Shown here piece by piece: positions 7,900-14,866 of a stretch of DNA of 28,345 bases. The stretch covers positions 1 to 28,345 of the forward strand of contig CAZAMP010000052.1 of NCBI GenBank assembly GCA_964486455.1, written 5' to 3'. This DNA is from CAZAMP01 sp964486455 (lineage in GTDB: Bacteria > Eisenbacteria > RBG-16-71-46 > CAZAMP01). The notes beneath the pieces are model-generated. The model was not told the origin of the DNA. It worked only from the letters and a program-made list of their open reading frames with translations, and did not search any database. Both the position numbers and the translations under genes were made by a program. Position 1 is the first letter of the stretch. Every line of letters starts with the position of its first letter.

Positions 7900-9441
7900 A
7901 TGACCGATCTCCTGCGACAACGAATCGCCCAATGCCAAACACTCCCATCAATCCCCGCGGTCGCGATCGAGATCCTCCGCCTCTACCGTGAAGAGAACGT
8001 TCAGAGTGCCAAGATCGCCAGCGTCATAAGCAAAGATCCCGCCTTGACCGCCAAGATTCTCCGGATGATCAACTCGCCTTTCTTCGGGCTTCGGCAGCAG
8101 ATTTCGACGATCTCCCATGCGGTCGTTCTGCTCGGCCTTGTCGCGGTCCGGACGATCGCACTGAGCTTCACGCTGGTTCGGGGCCTTCGAAAACGGGACG
8201 CGGGAGGTTTCAGTCACACGCTCTTCTGGAAGCGGTCGCTGATAGCCGCCACGGCCGCCCGTGAGATCGCCTCATCGGTCGGCGTCGTCGACAAGGAACT
8301 CGCGTTTCTCTCAGCGCTCCTGCAGAACATCGGAAGCCTGCTGCTGAACGAGATCGAGCCGGAGGATGTGTACGAGATCTCGAAGCAGGCCACCTCACAT
8401 ACTGAACAGAAGGAGTTGGAGCGTCAGCGCATCGGTTCCGACCACACGGAGGCCGGATTCTGGCTCGCAAGAGACTGGAACCTGCCGGCAGCGATCACCG
8501 AGCCTATTCGATGGCACCACGATCCCGACGGTTACGATGGCGGCGACCCGGAGATCTCCGAACTCATTCGAGTCGTGGCCTTATCGGATCTCATCGCGGA
8601 GGTGTGGATTTCGGAGAGCCGAGAAGTCGCGTTCGAGGCGGCCAAAGACGGCGCACAAGACACGTGGTCGATGTCCTACGAGGCGTTCACCGAGATCTTT
8701 GATTGGGTAGGAGTGGCTCTTCCCGAGATCTCGGCCGTCTTCGACATCGAGGTGGGCAACCAGCACGAGGTCTCCCGCATCGTTCAGGAAGCACGTGATC
8801 TACTGGGTGCTTCTCCACTGGCGGATGCGCTGAGCACAGGAACCGGCGTTCGGTCGAACATCGCGCTTGTCACGTCGGGCTCGCCCGACGACCAGGGCGA
8901 GGAGCCGGCCATCGAAACCCGCATCTGGGATCAGCTGACCGGTGCGGTCGATCGGGAGCGATTCCTGGATTGGGTCAAGTGGGAGCTGGGCCGTTCGGTA
9001 TCCAGCGGGTGGCCGATCAGTCTGCTCCTCATCGAGATCGACGCGTTCCAGATGATCGGAGAGCAGGCCGGCCGGCTCGCGGGTGAGAAGGTCTTGGCGG
9101 GTTGCGCCTCGGCGATCACGAAGGTCGTTCGTCAAAGCGACATGCTGGCACGATACGGCGACGAGACATTCGCGCTGCTGATGCCTGATACCAAGTGTGA
9201 GTTGTCCGAGCAGATCGGTGAGAGGATCCGCACCGTGATCGAAGAGACGACGATCGCGATGGGGGACCTGTGCGTCAGGCCGACGGTCTCAATTGGAACG
9301 GCGACCAGCGGGGACGGAACCCATTTCACGGAATGGGCGGGCCTTCTCGAGGCTGGGGCGACCGCCCTCGAACGGGCCCGGGAGGCGGGCGGCAACTGCA
9401 CCGAGGCGTACAGCGGAGGCGACGGCCGCGAGGCGGCCTGA
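7900..9441 (+). CDS. HDOD-domain protein with degenerate GGDEF domain
   Basis: A 513-residue cytoplasmic signalling protein with no signal peptide or membrane segment. ATG 7900 is chosen because GAGG lies five bases upstream; the frame also has an earlier TTG at 7870. Residues ~10-210 form an HDOD domain (LPSIPAVAIEIL start, DPALTAKILRMINS, ISTISHAVVLLG), the non-hydrolytic HD relative found in signalling proteins. Residues ~345-505 are GGDEF-like, with the entry motif DQLTGAVDRERF and later VSIGTA. At the active site, where RYGGDEF is expected, it reads RYGDETF (418-424): the GG pair and the catalytic Glu position are not kept. I infer that it does not make cyclic-di-GMP and may bind a nucleotide or act as a scaffold. 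A terminator follows at 9468. Confidence 0.88.
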   Translation: MTDLLRQRIAQCQTLPSIPAVAIEILRLYREENVQSAKIASVISKDPALTAKILRMINSPFFGLRQQISTISHAVVLLGLVAVRTIALSFTLVRGLRKRDAGGFSHTLFWKRSLIAATAAREIASSVGVVDKELAFLSALLQNIGSLLLNEIEPEDVYEISKQATSHTEQKELERQRIGSDHTEAGFWLARDWNLPAAITEPIRWHHDPDGYDGGDPEISELIRVVALSDLIAEVWISESREVAFEAAKDGAQDTWSMSYEAFTEIFDWVGVALPEISAVFDIEVGNQHEVSRIVQEARDLLGASPLADALSTGTGVRSNIALVTSGSPDDQGEEPAIETRIWDQLTGAVDRERFLDWVKWELGRSVSSGWPISLLLIEIDAFQMIGEQAGRLAGEKVLAGCASAITKVVRQSDMLARYGDETFALLMPDTKCELSEQIGERIRTVIEETTIAMGDLCVRPTVSIGTATSGDGTHFTEWAGLLEAGATALERAREAGGNCTEAYSGGDGREAA

Positions 9442-9467
9442 CAGCACCATCTGAAAGCAGACGTAAT

Positions 9468-9497
9468 CCCCTGCGGAGTCTCACCCGCGGGGGTTTT
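9468..9497 (+). terminator. Rho-independent terminator after the HDOD gene
   Basis: CCCC-t-GCGG pairs with CCGC-g-GGGG (nine pairs with one T-G wobble) around an eight-base loop and is followed by TTTTGATT. It begins 27 bases after the HDOD stop codon and insulates the lysine genes downstream. Confidence 0.75.
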
Positions 9498-9650
9498 GAT
9501 TCCGGCGCGGGAAGCCGGCCCTTCCGAAGGACCGTCGATCCCAATGCCGACCCGCGGGGCACGGATTGTGTGGTCTAGGGGCTTTCCCGTTCTCTCAGAT
9601 CGCGCTATTGTTGACTGGTGACCGCACGACTTCGGGACTTTCTGCACCTG

Positions 9651-9692
9651 ATCAGCGATGCCACTCGAGCACCAACGAGCTGCATCGCTGAT
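9651..9692 (+). promoter_or_regulatory. Long hairpin in the leader of the saccharopine operon
   Basis: ATCAGCGATGC (9651-9661) is perfectly complementary to GCATCGCTGAT (9682-9692). Inside, after a CA/CT internal loop, CTCG (9664-9667) pairs with CGAG (9676-9679) around an eight-base loop. The structure ends 28 bases before the chosen start codon 9721. It could be an operator (inverted repeat) or an mRNA structure controlling translation; two alternative ATGs at 9658 and 9691 are buried in it. No T-run follows, so it is not a simple terminator. Confidence 0.6.
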
Positions 9693-9720
9693 GTCACATG
9701 AGGAAGGTGGGGTGGTTGGG

Positions 9721-11040
9721 ATGGGAAGAACCCTCGGTATTCGACGCGAAGACAAGTCGGGAGAGCGCCGCGTTCCACTAACGCCTGCTCACGTGAAGCG
9801 CGTGCGCGACGAGTATGGAATCAACGTCGTCGTGCAATCCTCGGCAACGCGAATCTTCTCCGACGATCAGTTTGTCGCGGTCGGCGGCCGCATGGAAGAG
9901 GACCTCTCCGGGTGTGACCTCGTCATCGGGGTCAAGGAGATGCCCGCCGAGCTGTTCCGCGAGGGAGGCGCGTACCTCTTCTTCTCACACGTCATCAAAG
10001 GGCAGTCGTACAACATGGCGATGCTGCGGCGTCTCCTCGACCTCGGCTGTACGCTCATTGACTACGAAAAGGTAGCCGACGACTCGGGTCGGCGGCTCAT
10101 CATGTTCGGCCGTTTCGCGGGGCTGGCCGGGATGATCGATTCGCTGTGGTCGTTGGGAAGGCGTCTGGATTGGGAAGGGGTCTCGAATCCTTTCTCCGGC
10201 ATCCGGCAGTCGCTCGAGTACCCGGATCTCGACGCGGCCAAGAAGGCGGTACGCGATGCCGGCGAACGGATCGCGCGCGAGGGTCTCCCCAAGGCGGTCG
10301 CGCCGCTCGTATGCGGCTTCGCGGGCTACGGAAACGTCTCGCTTGGAGCGCAGGAGATCTACGATCTCCTCCCCGTCGAGGAGATCGAACCCGAGAAGCT
10401 CGAGGAGCGTTGGGACGCCGGGCTGGACACGCGACGTGTCTACAAGGTCGTGTTCAAGGAGGAGCACCTCGTCGAGCCGGTCGCGGACGGCGGACGATTC
10501 GAGCTTCAGGACTACTACGACCATCCGGAGAAGTATCGTTCGCGTTTCGAAGGCTACTTGCCGTACCTGGGTATCCTCGTCAACTGCATTTTCTGGGACA
10601 CGCCGTACCCGCGCCTCATTACGAAGGAATACGTGCACAAAGCATACGCGGGCGAGGCGACGCCCCGGCTCCGCGTGATCGGTGACATCAGCGCGGACAT
10701 CGCAGGGTCGGTCGAGGTGACGACGAAGACCACGCCGCCGAGCAATCCGATCTACGTCTACGATGTTGACAGTGGCGAAGCCCGCGACGGATGTGAGGGG
10801 CGCGGACCCGTCATCGTCGGTGTCGATATCCTCCCAACCGAGCTACCGAAGGAGGCTTCGGAGTTCTTCGGTGACACGCTGTTGCCGTACATGTCCGCAT
10901 TGGTCGGCGCGAATTACTCTTCGGCTTTCACGTCGCTGGATCTGCCACCTGAATTGAAACGGGCCGTGATCGCCCACCAGGGTGAGCTCACGCCGGACTA
11001 CCGTTACATTGAGGAATTCCTCGCATCGGAAGGGGCGTAG
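9721..11040 (+). CDS. Lysine-ketoglutarate reductase (saccharopine dehydrogenase, lysine-forming type)
   Basis: A 439-residue cytoplasmic enzyme matching the reductase half of the eukaryotic bifunctional protein AASS. It condenses L-lysine with 2-oxoglutarate to saccharopine using NAD(P)H. Diagnostic segments appear in order: GIRREDKSGERRVPLTP (residues 5-21), VIGVKEMP, YLFFSHVIKGQ, LIDYEKVADDSGRR, FGRFAGLAGMID and GFAGYGNVSLGAQE, which has the glycine pattern of a nucleotide-binding turn. This is the AlaDh/PNT N-terminal fold. Start 9721 fits the family N-terminus and lies just after a G-rich stretch containing AGGAAGG; ATGs at 9658 and 9691 fall inside a hairpin. The partner dehydrogenase begins two bases after the stop, so the two form an operon and are probably translationally coupled. 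Direction of use (breakdown rather than synthesis) is inferred. Confidence 0.92.
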   Translation: MGRTLGIRREDKSGERRVPLTPAHVKRVRDEYGINVVVQSSATRIFSDDQFVAVGGRMEEDLSGCDLVIGVKEMPAELFREGGAYLFFSHVIKGQSYNMAMLRRLLDLGCTLIDYEKVADDSGRRLIMFGRFAGLAGMIDSLWSLGRRLDWEGVSNPFSGIRQSLEYPDLDAAKKAVRDAGERIAREGLPKAVAPLVCGFAGYGNVSLGAQEIYDLLPVEEIEPEKLEERWDAGLDTRRVYKVVFKEEHLVEPVADGGRFELQDYYDHPEKYRSRFEGYLPYLGILVNCIFWDTPYPRLITKEYVHKAYAGEATPRLRVIGDISADIAGSVEVTTKTTPPSNPIYVYDVDSGEARDGCEGRGPVIVGVDILPTELPKEASEFFGDTLLPYMSALVGANYSSAFTSLDLPPELKRAVIAHQGELTPDYRYIEEFLASEGA

Positions 11041-11041
11041 C

Positions 11042-12358
11042 ATGCCGAAGGTTCTCGTTCTCGGAGCCGGGCTTGTCTCGAGACCGCTGGTTCGCTACCT
11101 GCTGGACAAACCGGATTTCAAAGTCACCTGCGCGTCTCGCACGGTGAGCAAGGCCGTCAAGCTGGTCGACGGCCACCCGGACGGAGAGGCCATCTCACTC
11201 AACACGGCTGATCAGGCGCAGCTGGAAGATCTGATCAAGACGCACGACGTCGCGGTCAGCCTGCTCCCGGCCACTGAGCATGTGCTGGTGGCGAAGATGT
11301 GCATCGCGCACCGAACCACGATGGTAACGACATCCTACGTCAGCTCGGAGATGAAGGCCTTGGATGCCGAGGCGAAGGCCGCCGGCGTGACGATACTGAA
11401 CGAGCTCGGTGTGGATCCGGGTATCGACCACATGTCCGCCATGAGGATCATCCATGGCGTCGAGAAGAAGGGTGGGAAGGTCACCTCGTTCAAATCTTAC
11501 TGCGGCGGCCTGCCCGCACCGGAGGCGAATGACAACCCGCTCGGATACAAGTTCTCGTGGAGCCCGCGCGCCGTGCTCGTCGCGGCGACCAATTCGGCGC
11601 GCTACCGCAAGAACGGTGAAGAGGTCCAGGTCGACGGGAAGAACCTGTTCGGCGATTCCCACGTGCTCGACGTGGAGGGGCTCGGCCAGTTCGAGGCATA
11701 TCCGAACCGCGACTCGATGGGTTACGTCGATCTCTACGGGCTCGAAGGGATCGACACGATGTTCCGCGGGACGCTCCGAAACCTGGGCCATTGCGACGTC
11801 TGGTTGAAGTGGTCTCATCTCGGTCTCTTCGATCAGACGGAGCGCGCGGATCTCGCGGGTGGGACCTTTGCGGGAATGATGGGCAAGCTGGCCGGCACGG
11901 ACGCGACGCCTGACGCGGTCGCAGCACACCTCCGTGTCGCCGCCGACGCTCCGATCATCGAGAAGCTGGTCTGGCTTGACCTCTTCTCGGATCAGACGGT
12001 TCCGGACGGTCTCACCGCGCCGATCGATATCGTCGGAGACAAGATGCTCGAGAAGTGCCCGTATGGAGAGGCCGAGCGCGACATGATCGTTCTCGCCCAT
12101 CAGTTCGAGGCCGCATACCCTGACGGCAAGAAGGAAGGGCTCTCGTCGACCTTGATCGACTTCGGGATTCCGAACGGCGACTCGTCGATGGCACGAACCG
12201 TGAGCCTTCCGGCCGCGATCGCGACGCGTCTTGTCGCCGACGGCACGATCAAGAAGCCGGGCGTGCACATCCCCGTGGAGCCGGATCTCTACGATCCTAT
12301 TCTGAACGAGCTGGAAACGCTCGACATCGCCTGCAAGGAGAAGAGCTGGGAGATCTGA
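11042..12358 (+). CDS. Saccharopine dehydrogenase (L-glutamate-forming, LYS9-like)
   Basis: A 438-residue cytoplasmic enzyme that oxidises saccharopine to L-glutamate and 2-aminoadipate 6-semialdehyde in the AASS pathway. The N-terminal Rossmann motif VLVLGAGLVSRPLV (residues 4-17) binds NAD(P)+. Family segments follow: SLLPATEHVLVAKMC, TTSYVSSEM, NELGVDPGIDHMSAM (a highly typical substrate-site block) and SYCGGLPAPEANDNPLGYKFSWSP. ATG 11042 lies one base after the preceding stop, with GGAAGGGG just upstream in the end of the reductase gene. The longer frame from 10982 overlaps that gene and is not the start. Split genes of this pair occur sporadically in bacteria. No aminoadipate-semialdehyde dehydrogenase is present in the window. 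Confidence 0.93.
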   Translation: MPKVLVLGAGLVSRPLVRYLLDKPDFKVTCASRTVSKAVKLVDGHPDGEAISLNTADQAQLEDLIKTHDVAVSLLPATEHVLVAKMCIAHRTTMVTTSYVSSEMKALDAEAKAAGVTILNELGVDPGIDHMSAMRIIHGVEKKGGKVTSFKSYCGGLPAPEANDNPLGYKFSWSPRAVLVAATNSARYRKNGEEVQVDGKNLFGDSHVLDVEGLGQFEAYPNRDSMGYVDLYGLEGIDTMFRGTLRNLGHCDVWLKWSHLGLFDQTERADLAGGTFAGMMGKLAGTDATPDAVAAHLRVAADAPIIEKLVWLDLFSDQTVPDGLTAPIDIVGDKMLEKCPYGEAERDMIVLAHQFEAAYPDGKKEGLSSTLIDFGIPNGDSSMARTVSLPAAIATRLVADGTIKKPGVHIPVEPDLYDPILNELETLDIACKEKSWEI

Positions 12359-12386
12359 CGGTTCTCTCTCATCGATATCCACATGA

Positions 12387-12425
12387 CCCGGGTGCGGCGC
12401 GTGACGACCACGAGCGCCTCCCGGG
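12387..12425 (+). terminator. GC-rich inverted repeat after the saccharopine operon
   Basis: CCCGGG-tgc-GGCGC and GCGCC-t-CCCGGG form an 11-pair imperfect stem with a 13-base loop, starting 28 bases after the dehydrogenase stop. CCCTCTTCG follows, not a T-run, so it is only a possible terminator or mRNA-end structure. Confidence 0.4.
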
Positions 12426-12533
12426 CCCTCTTCGACGTGAGTCATCGAGAACTCAGGTGCGTGGCCGTTGGGCCGTGTCCAATCTCACTAACAGCCTTCC
12501 CGGAGCCGCTTCCCGCCTCATAGTGGATTGTGC

Positions 12534-12539
12534 TAAAAT
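12534..12539 (+). promoter_or_regulatory. Possible -10 element before the esterase gene
   Basis: TAAAAT matches the TATAAT consensus at five of six positions and lies 31 bases before the ATG. It is in the most A/T-rich spot of this intergenic stretch. No convincing -35 hexamer sits 16-18 bases upstream, so this is tentative. Confidence 0.3.
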
Positions 12540-12570
12540 ACCGTATTGGAGACAAATCATCTAAGCTGGG

Positions 12571-14766
12571 ATGCATCGTTTGGCCAGAGTGATTCTCCTC
12601 GCACTGAGTCCACTGATCACCATTCTCCTTCCTTTCCACATGGTGCTCGCGCAGAGCGCGATCCAGGCCCACTATGCCGACGGGCAGATCTGGGTCGTCT
12701 GGGACTACACACCTCCTGGCTCCCAGACCTTCGTCATCTACGGCAACGACATACCCATTGGGCAACTCTCCGATGGCGAACAGGTCGGCCGCCTCTTCGA
12801 GTACGAGTATGTTCCCGGCGCGTTGAGAGAACAGTTCGGTCCGGCGGAGCGCGGCTGGATCATACCGTCGTCCGAGGGCGCCGGTGTCGATACCCTGGAC
12901 CAGAACCAAGCGCTCTTCGTGGAGACGGTCCACGCGACCGGACCGCGCTACTTCGCGGTCGTCGCATACGGTGACACGACGGTCACGCCGGGCGTCAACG
13001 CCACCACGGTTCCGGCCGACGGGATCTACGCGCCGGATGAGACGGTCGAGTGTCACCTGCAGCTCGAGGGGGTTCCGCTGGAGGGGTACTCGAGCCAGGC
13101 CTACGCCATGTGGGCCGACGGTCGCGAGGATCCGGATGACCGCCGCCCGGATGTTCCCGTCTGCGCCAACCCGGCCAAGAACGGCATGCCGAGCATCTTC
13201 GTCGTGAGCAAGCGCGATGGTCTACCCCTTGAGCCACACCCCGTTATCCACTGGCTCCATGGCGGCGGCGGACAAGCCCGGAGTTCCCTGCCCGGCAAGC
13301 GGCCGTTCTACAACATCGATCCCGACGAGGGATTGCTCGTGGCGCACAACGACAACGTCACGCGTGGGGCGAGCGAGAAGGAACATACGCGGGAGACGCC
13401 GAGCAACTCCTGGTGGTTCGGCTGGGGGGTTCACTACGATCCCTTCACGGGCGTCGGAGAGACACCGCCGCCCGGGGAGATCATCGTCAACTACACCCAG
13501 CGTCGCCTGGTCTGGATCAACGAATGGCTGATCCGGCAGGGTTGGGTGGACCCCGGACGCGTGAGCGTCCAGGGGCACAGCATGGGCTCCGCGGGCGCGA
13601 CCGCGCTCGGCAAGGCGTTCCCCGACGTCTTCGCCACATGCACGATCCTCAGCAACGGCTTCGAGGGGCCGGTCTCTCCGGGGGGAAGGAACATCTTCGG
13701 CTACCCCGAGGACGAGCTGAAGAGCGTGTTCGTGGACGCGGCGGGCGACAGCATCCCCGTCTATAAGGTTTTCGACCTGAACACCATCCTGATTCCGGGC
13801 AGGGATCTGCCGCTGTTCAGGTGCTTCCACGGCAAGAACGACACGACACGCGCCATGGGCTGGGATGCCGTTGTGGTGGAGCAGTATCGGACGGCCGATT
13901 CCCTCGGCATGGGCGTGCACCTGTACTGGGACGAACGCGCACACTCCCCCACGGACATCCCCGGGCACTGGGCCGCGGGCACGACGCCGGATCTCCAGAC
14001 CGAGCGCGACAACGTGGCCTACCAGGAGCCGCACGCGGTCAGCCAGTCATTCCCGGCCTTCTACGACCATCGCCTCGTGCCCGGCGGATTCGATCCGGGT
14101 GACGGAGATCCCGCGACGGGAGATCCCTGGGGCACCTGGGGCGGATATCACGACTGGGAACTCGATACACTTGTGGACGAACTCGATCGCTGGGAAGCAA
14201 CCGTGTTCTTGATCGACGGTTCGGCTTGGCTCCCCGATAATTGTCCGGTCGACAGCATGCCGAGCAGTCTGACGATCCGCAGAGCGCAGGCGTTTGATCC
14301 CCAGCCAGGCGAGATCGTGAACTGGGCGCAACTCACGATGGCCGGCGACACGCTTCGTGTGGGAAGCGTCGAGGCGGACACCGAGGGGCGTGTCCGTCTT
14401 GTCGATTTCATGACCTACCGCGACCCCGACCGTACCCGCGTCAAGTTCGAGAGGCCGCCGATCGTCGATGTCGCAGCGAGCGTGCCTGCGCCGAGCTTGT
14501 CACTCGACGCCGCGCCGAACCCCTTCAACCCGACGACGAAGATCCGCTTCACCCTGGAGCGTGCCGGCGAGGCACGGCTCACGATCTACGACGCGAATGG
14601 CAGGCTCGTGAGGACGCTCGCCGCGGGGCCGCTCTCCGCCGGCGCCCACGGCTTTTCCTGGGACGGTCGCGCAGATGACGATAGTCCGGTCGCCTCCGGA
14701 GTCTACTGGGTACGCGTCGTGGCGGGCGACCGGACGCACGGGTTGAAGCTGGTCGTGGTCAAGTAG
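12571..14766 (+). CDS. Secreted alpha/beta-hydrolase (esterase-like) with sorting module
   Basis: A 731-residue exported hydrolase. The signal peptide spans about residues 1-28 (hydrophobic LARVILLALSPLITILLP, then MVLAQ). The catalytic domain shows an oxyanion-type HGGGG (His230), the nucleophile elbow GHSMG with Ser337, and candidate acid and base residues Asp424 (in HGKND) and His458 (in ERAHS), so a complete Ser-Asp-His triad can be proposed. The N-terminal ~200 residues contain a fibronectin/Ig-like segment (WVVWDYTPPGSQTFVIYGND). The C-terminus (~647-731) is the NPFNPTTKI sorting module. The domain resembles PHB-depolymerase/feruloyl-esterase type hydrolases, but the substrate cannot be read from sequence. 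No strong Shine-Dalgarno precedes the ATG. It is the first of three secreted genes in one direction. Confidence 0.82.
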   Translation: MHRLARVILLALSPLITILLPFHMVLAQSAIQAHYADGQIWVVWDYTPPGSQTFVIYGNDIPIGQLSDGEQVGRLFEYEYVPGALREQFGPAERGWIIPSSEGAGVDTLDQNQALFVETVHATGPRYFAVVAYGDTTVTPGVNATTVPADGIYAPDETVECHLQLEGVPLEGYSSQAYAMWADGREDPDDRRPDVPVCANPAKNGMPSIFVVSKRDGLPLEPHPVIHWLHGGGGQARSSLPGKRPFYNIDPDEGLLVAHNDNVTRGASEKEHTRETPSNSWWFGWGVHYDPFTGVGETPPPGEIIVNYTQRRLVWINEWLIRQGWVDPGRVSVQGHSMGSAGATALGKAFPDVFATCTILSNGFEGPVSPGGRNIFGYPEDELKSVFVDAAGDSIPVYKVFDLNTILIPGRDLPLFRCFHGKNDTTRAMGWDAVVVEQYRTADSLGMGVHLYWDERAHSPTDIPGHWAAGTTPDLQTERDNVAYQEPHAVSQSFPAFYDHRLVPGGFDPGDGDPATGDPWGTWGGYHDWELDTLVDELDRWEATVFLIDGSAWLPDNCPVDSMPSSLTIRRAQAFDPQPGEIVNWAQLTMAGDTLRVGSVEADTEGRVRLVDFMTYRDPDRTRVKFERPPIVDVAASVPAPSLSLDAAPNPFNPTTKIRFTLERAGEARLTIYDANGRLVRTLAAGPLSAGAHGFSWDGRADDDSPVASGVYWVRVVAGDRTHGLKLVVVK

Positions 14767-14866
14767 CATGGATACGGTTCGCATCTCTGCCGTCGACGCA
14801 TTCGATGGCGTCCGGGGGTGTTGGGTTCGACATCCCAAAGATAGAGAAACTGACGAGGAGAACACA

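Noticed and set aside
7253..7951. Long minus-strand frames over the HDOD/CotH intergenic region
   Set aside because: They run through several perfect hairpins and a terminator, have no recognisable motif and lack ribosome sites, so they look like chance frames in GC-rich non-coding DNA.
11195..12445. A 416-codon minus-strand frame over the saccharopine dehydrogenase gene
   Set aside because: Antisense shadow: the plus strand has clear enzyme motifs across the same span.
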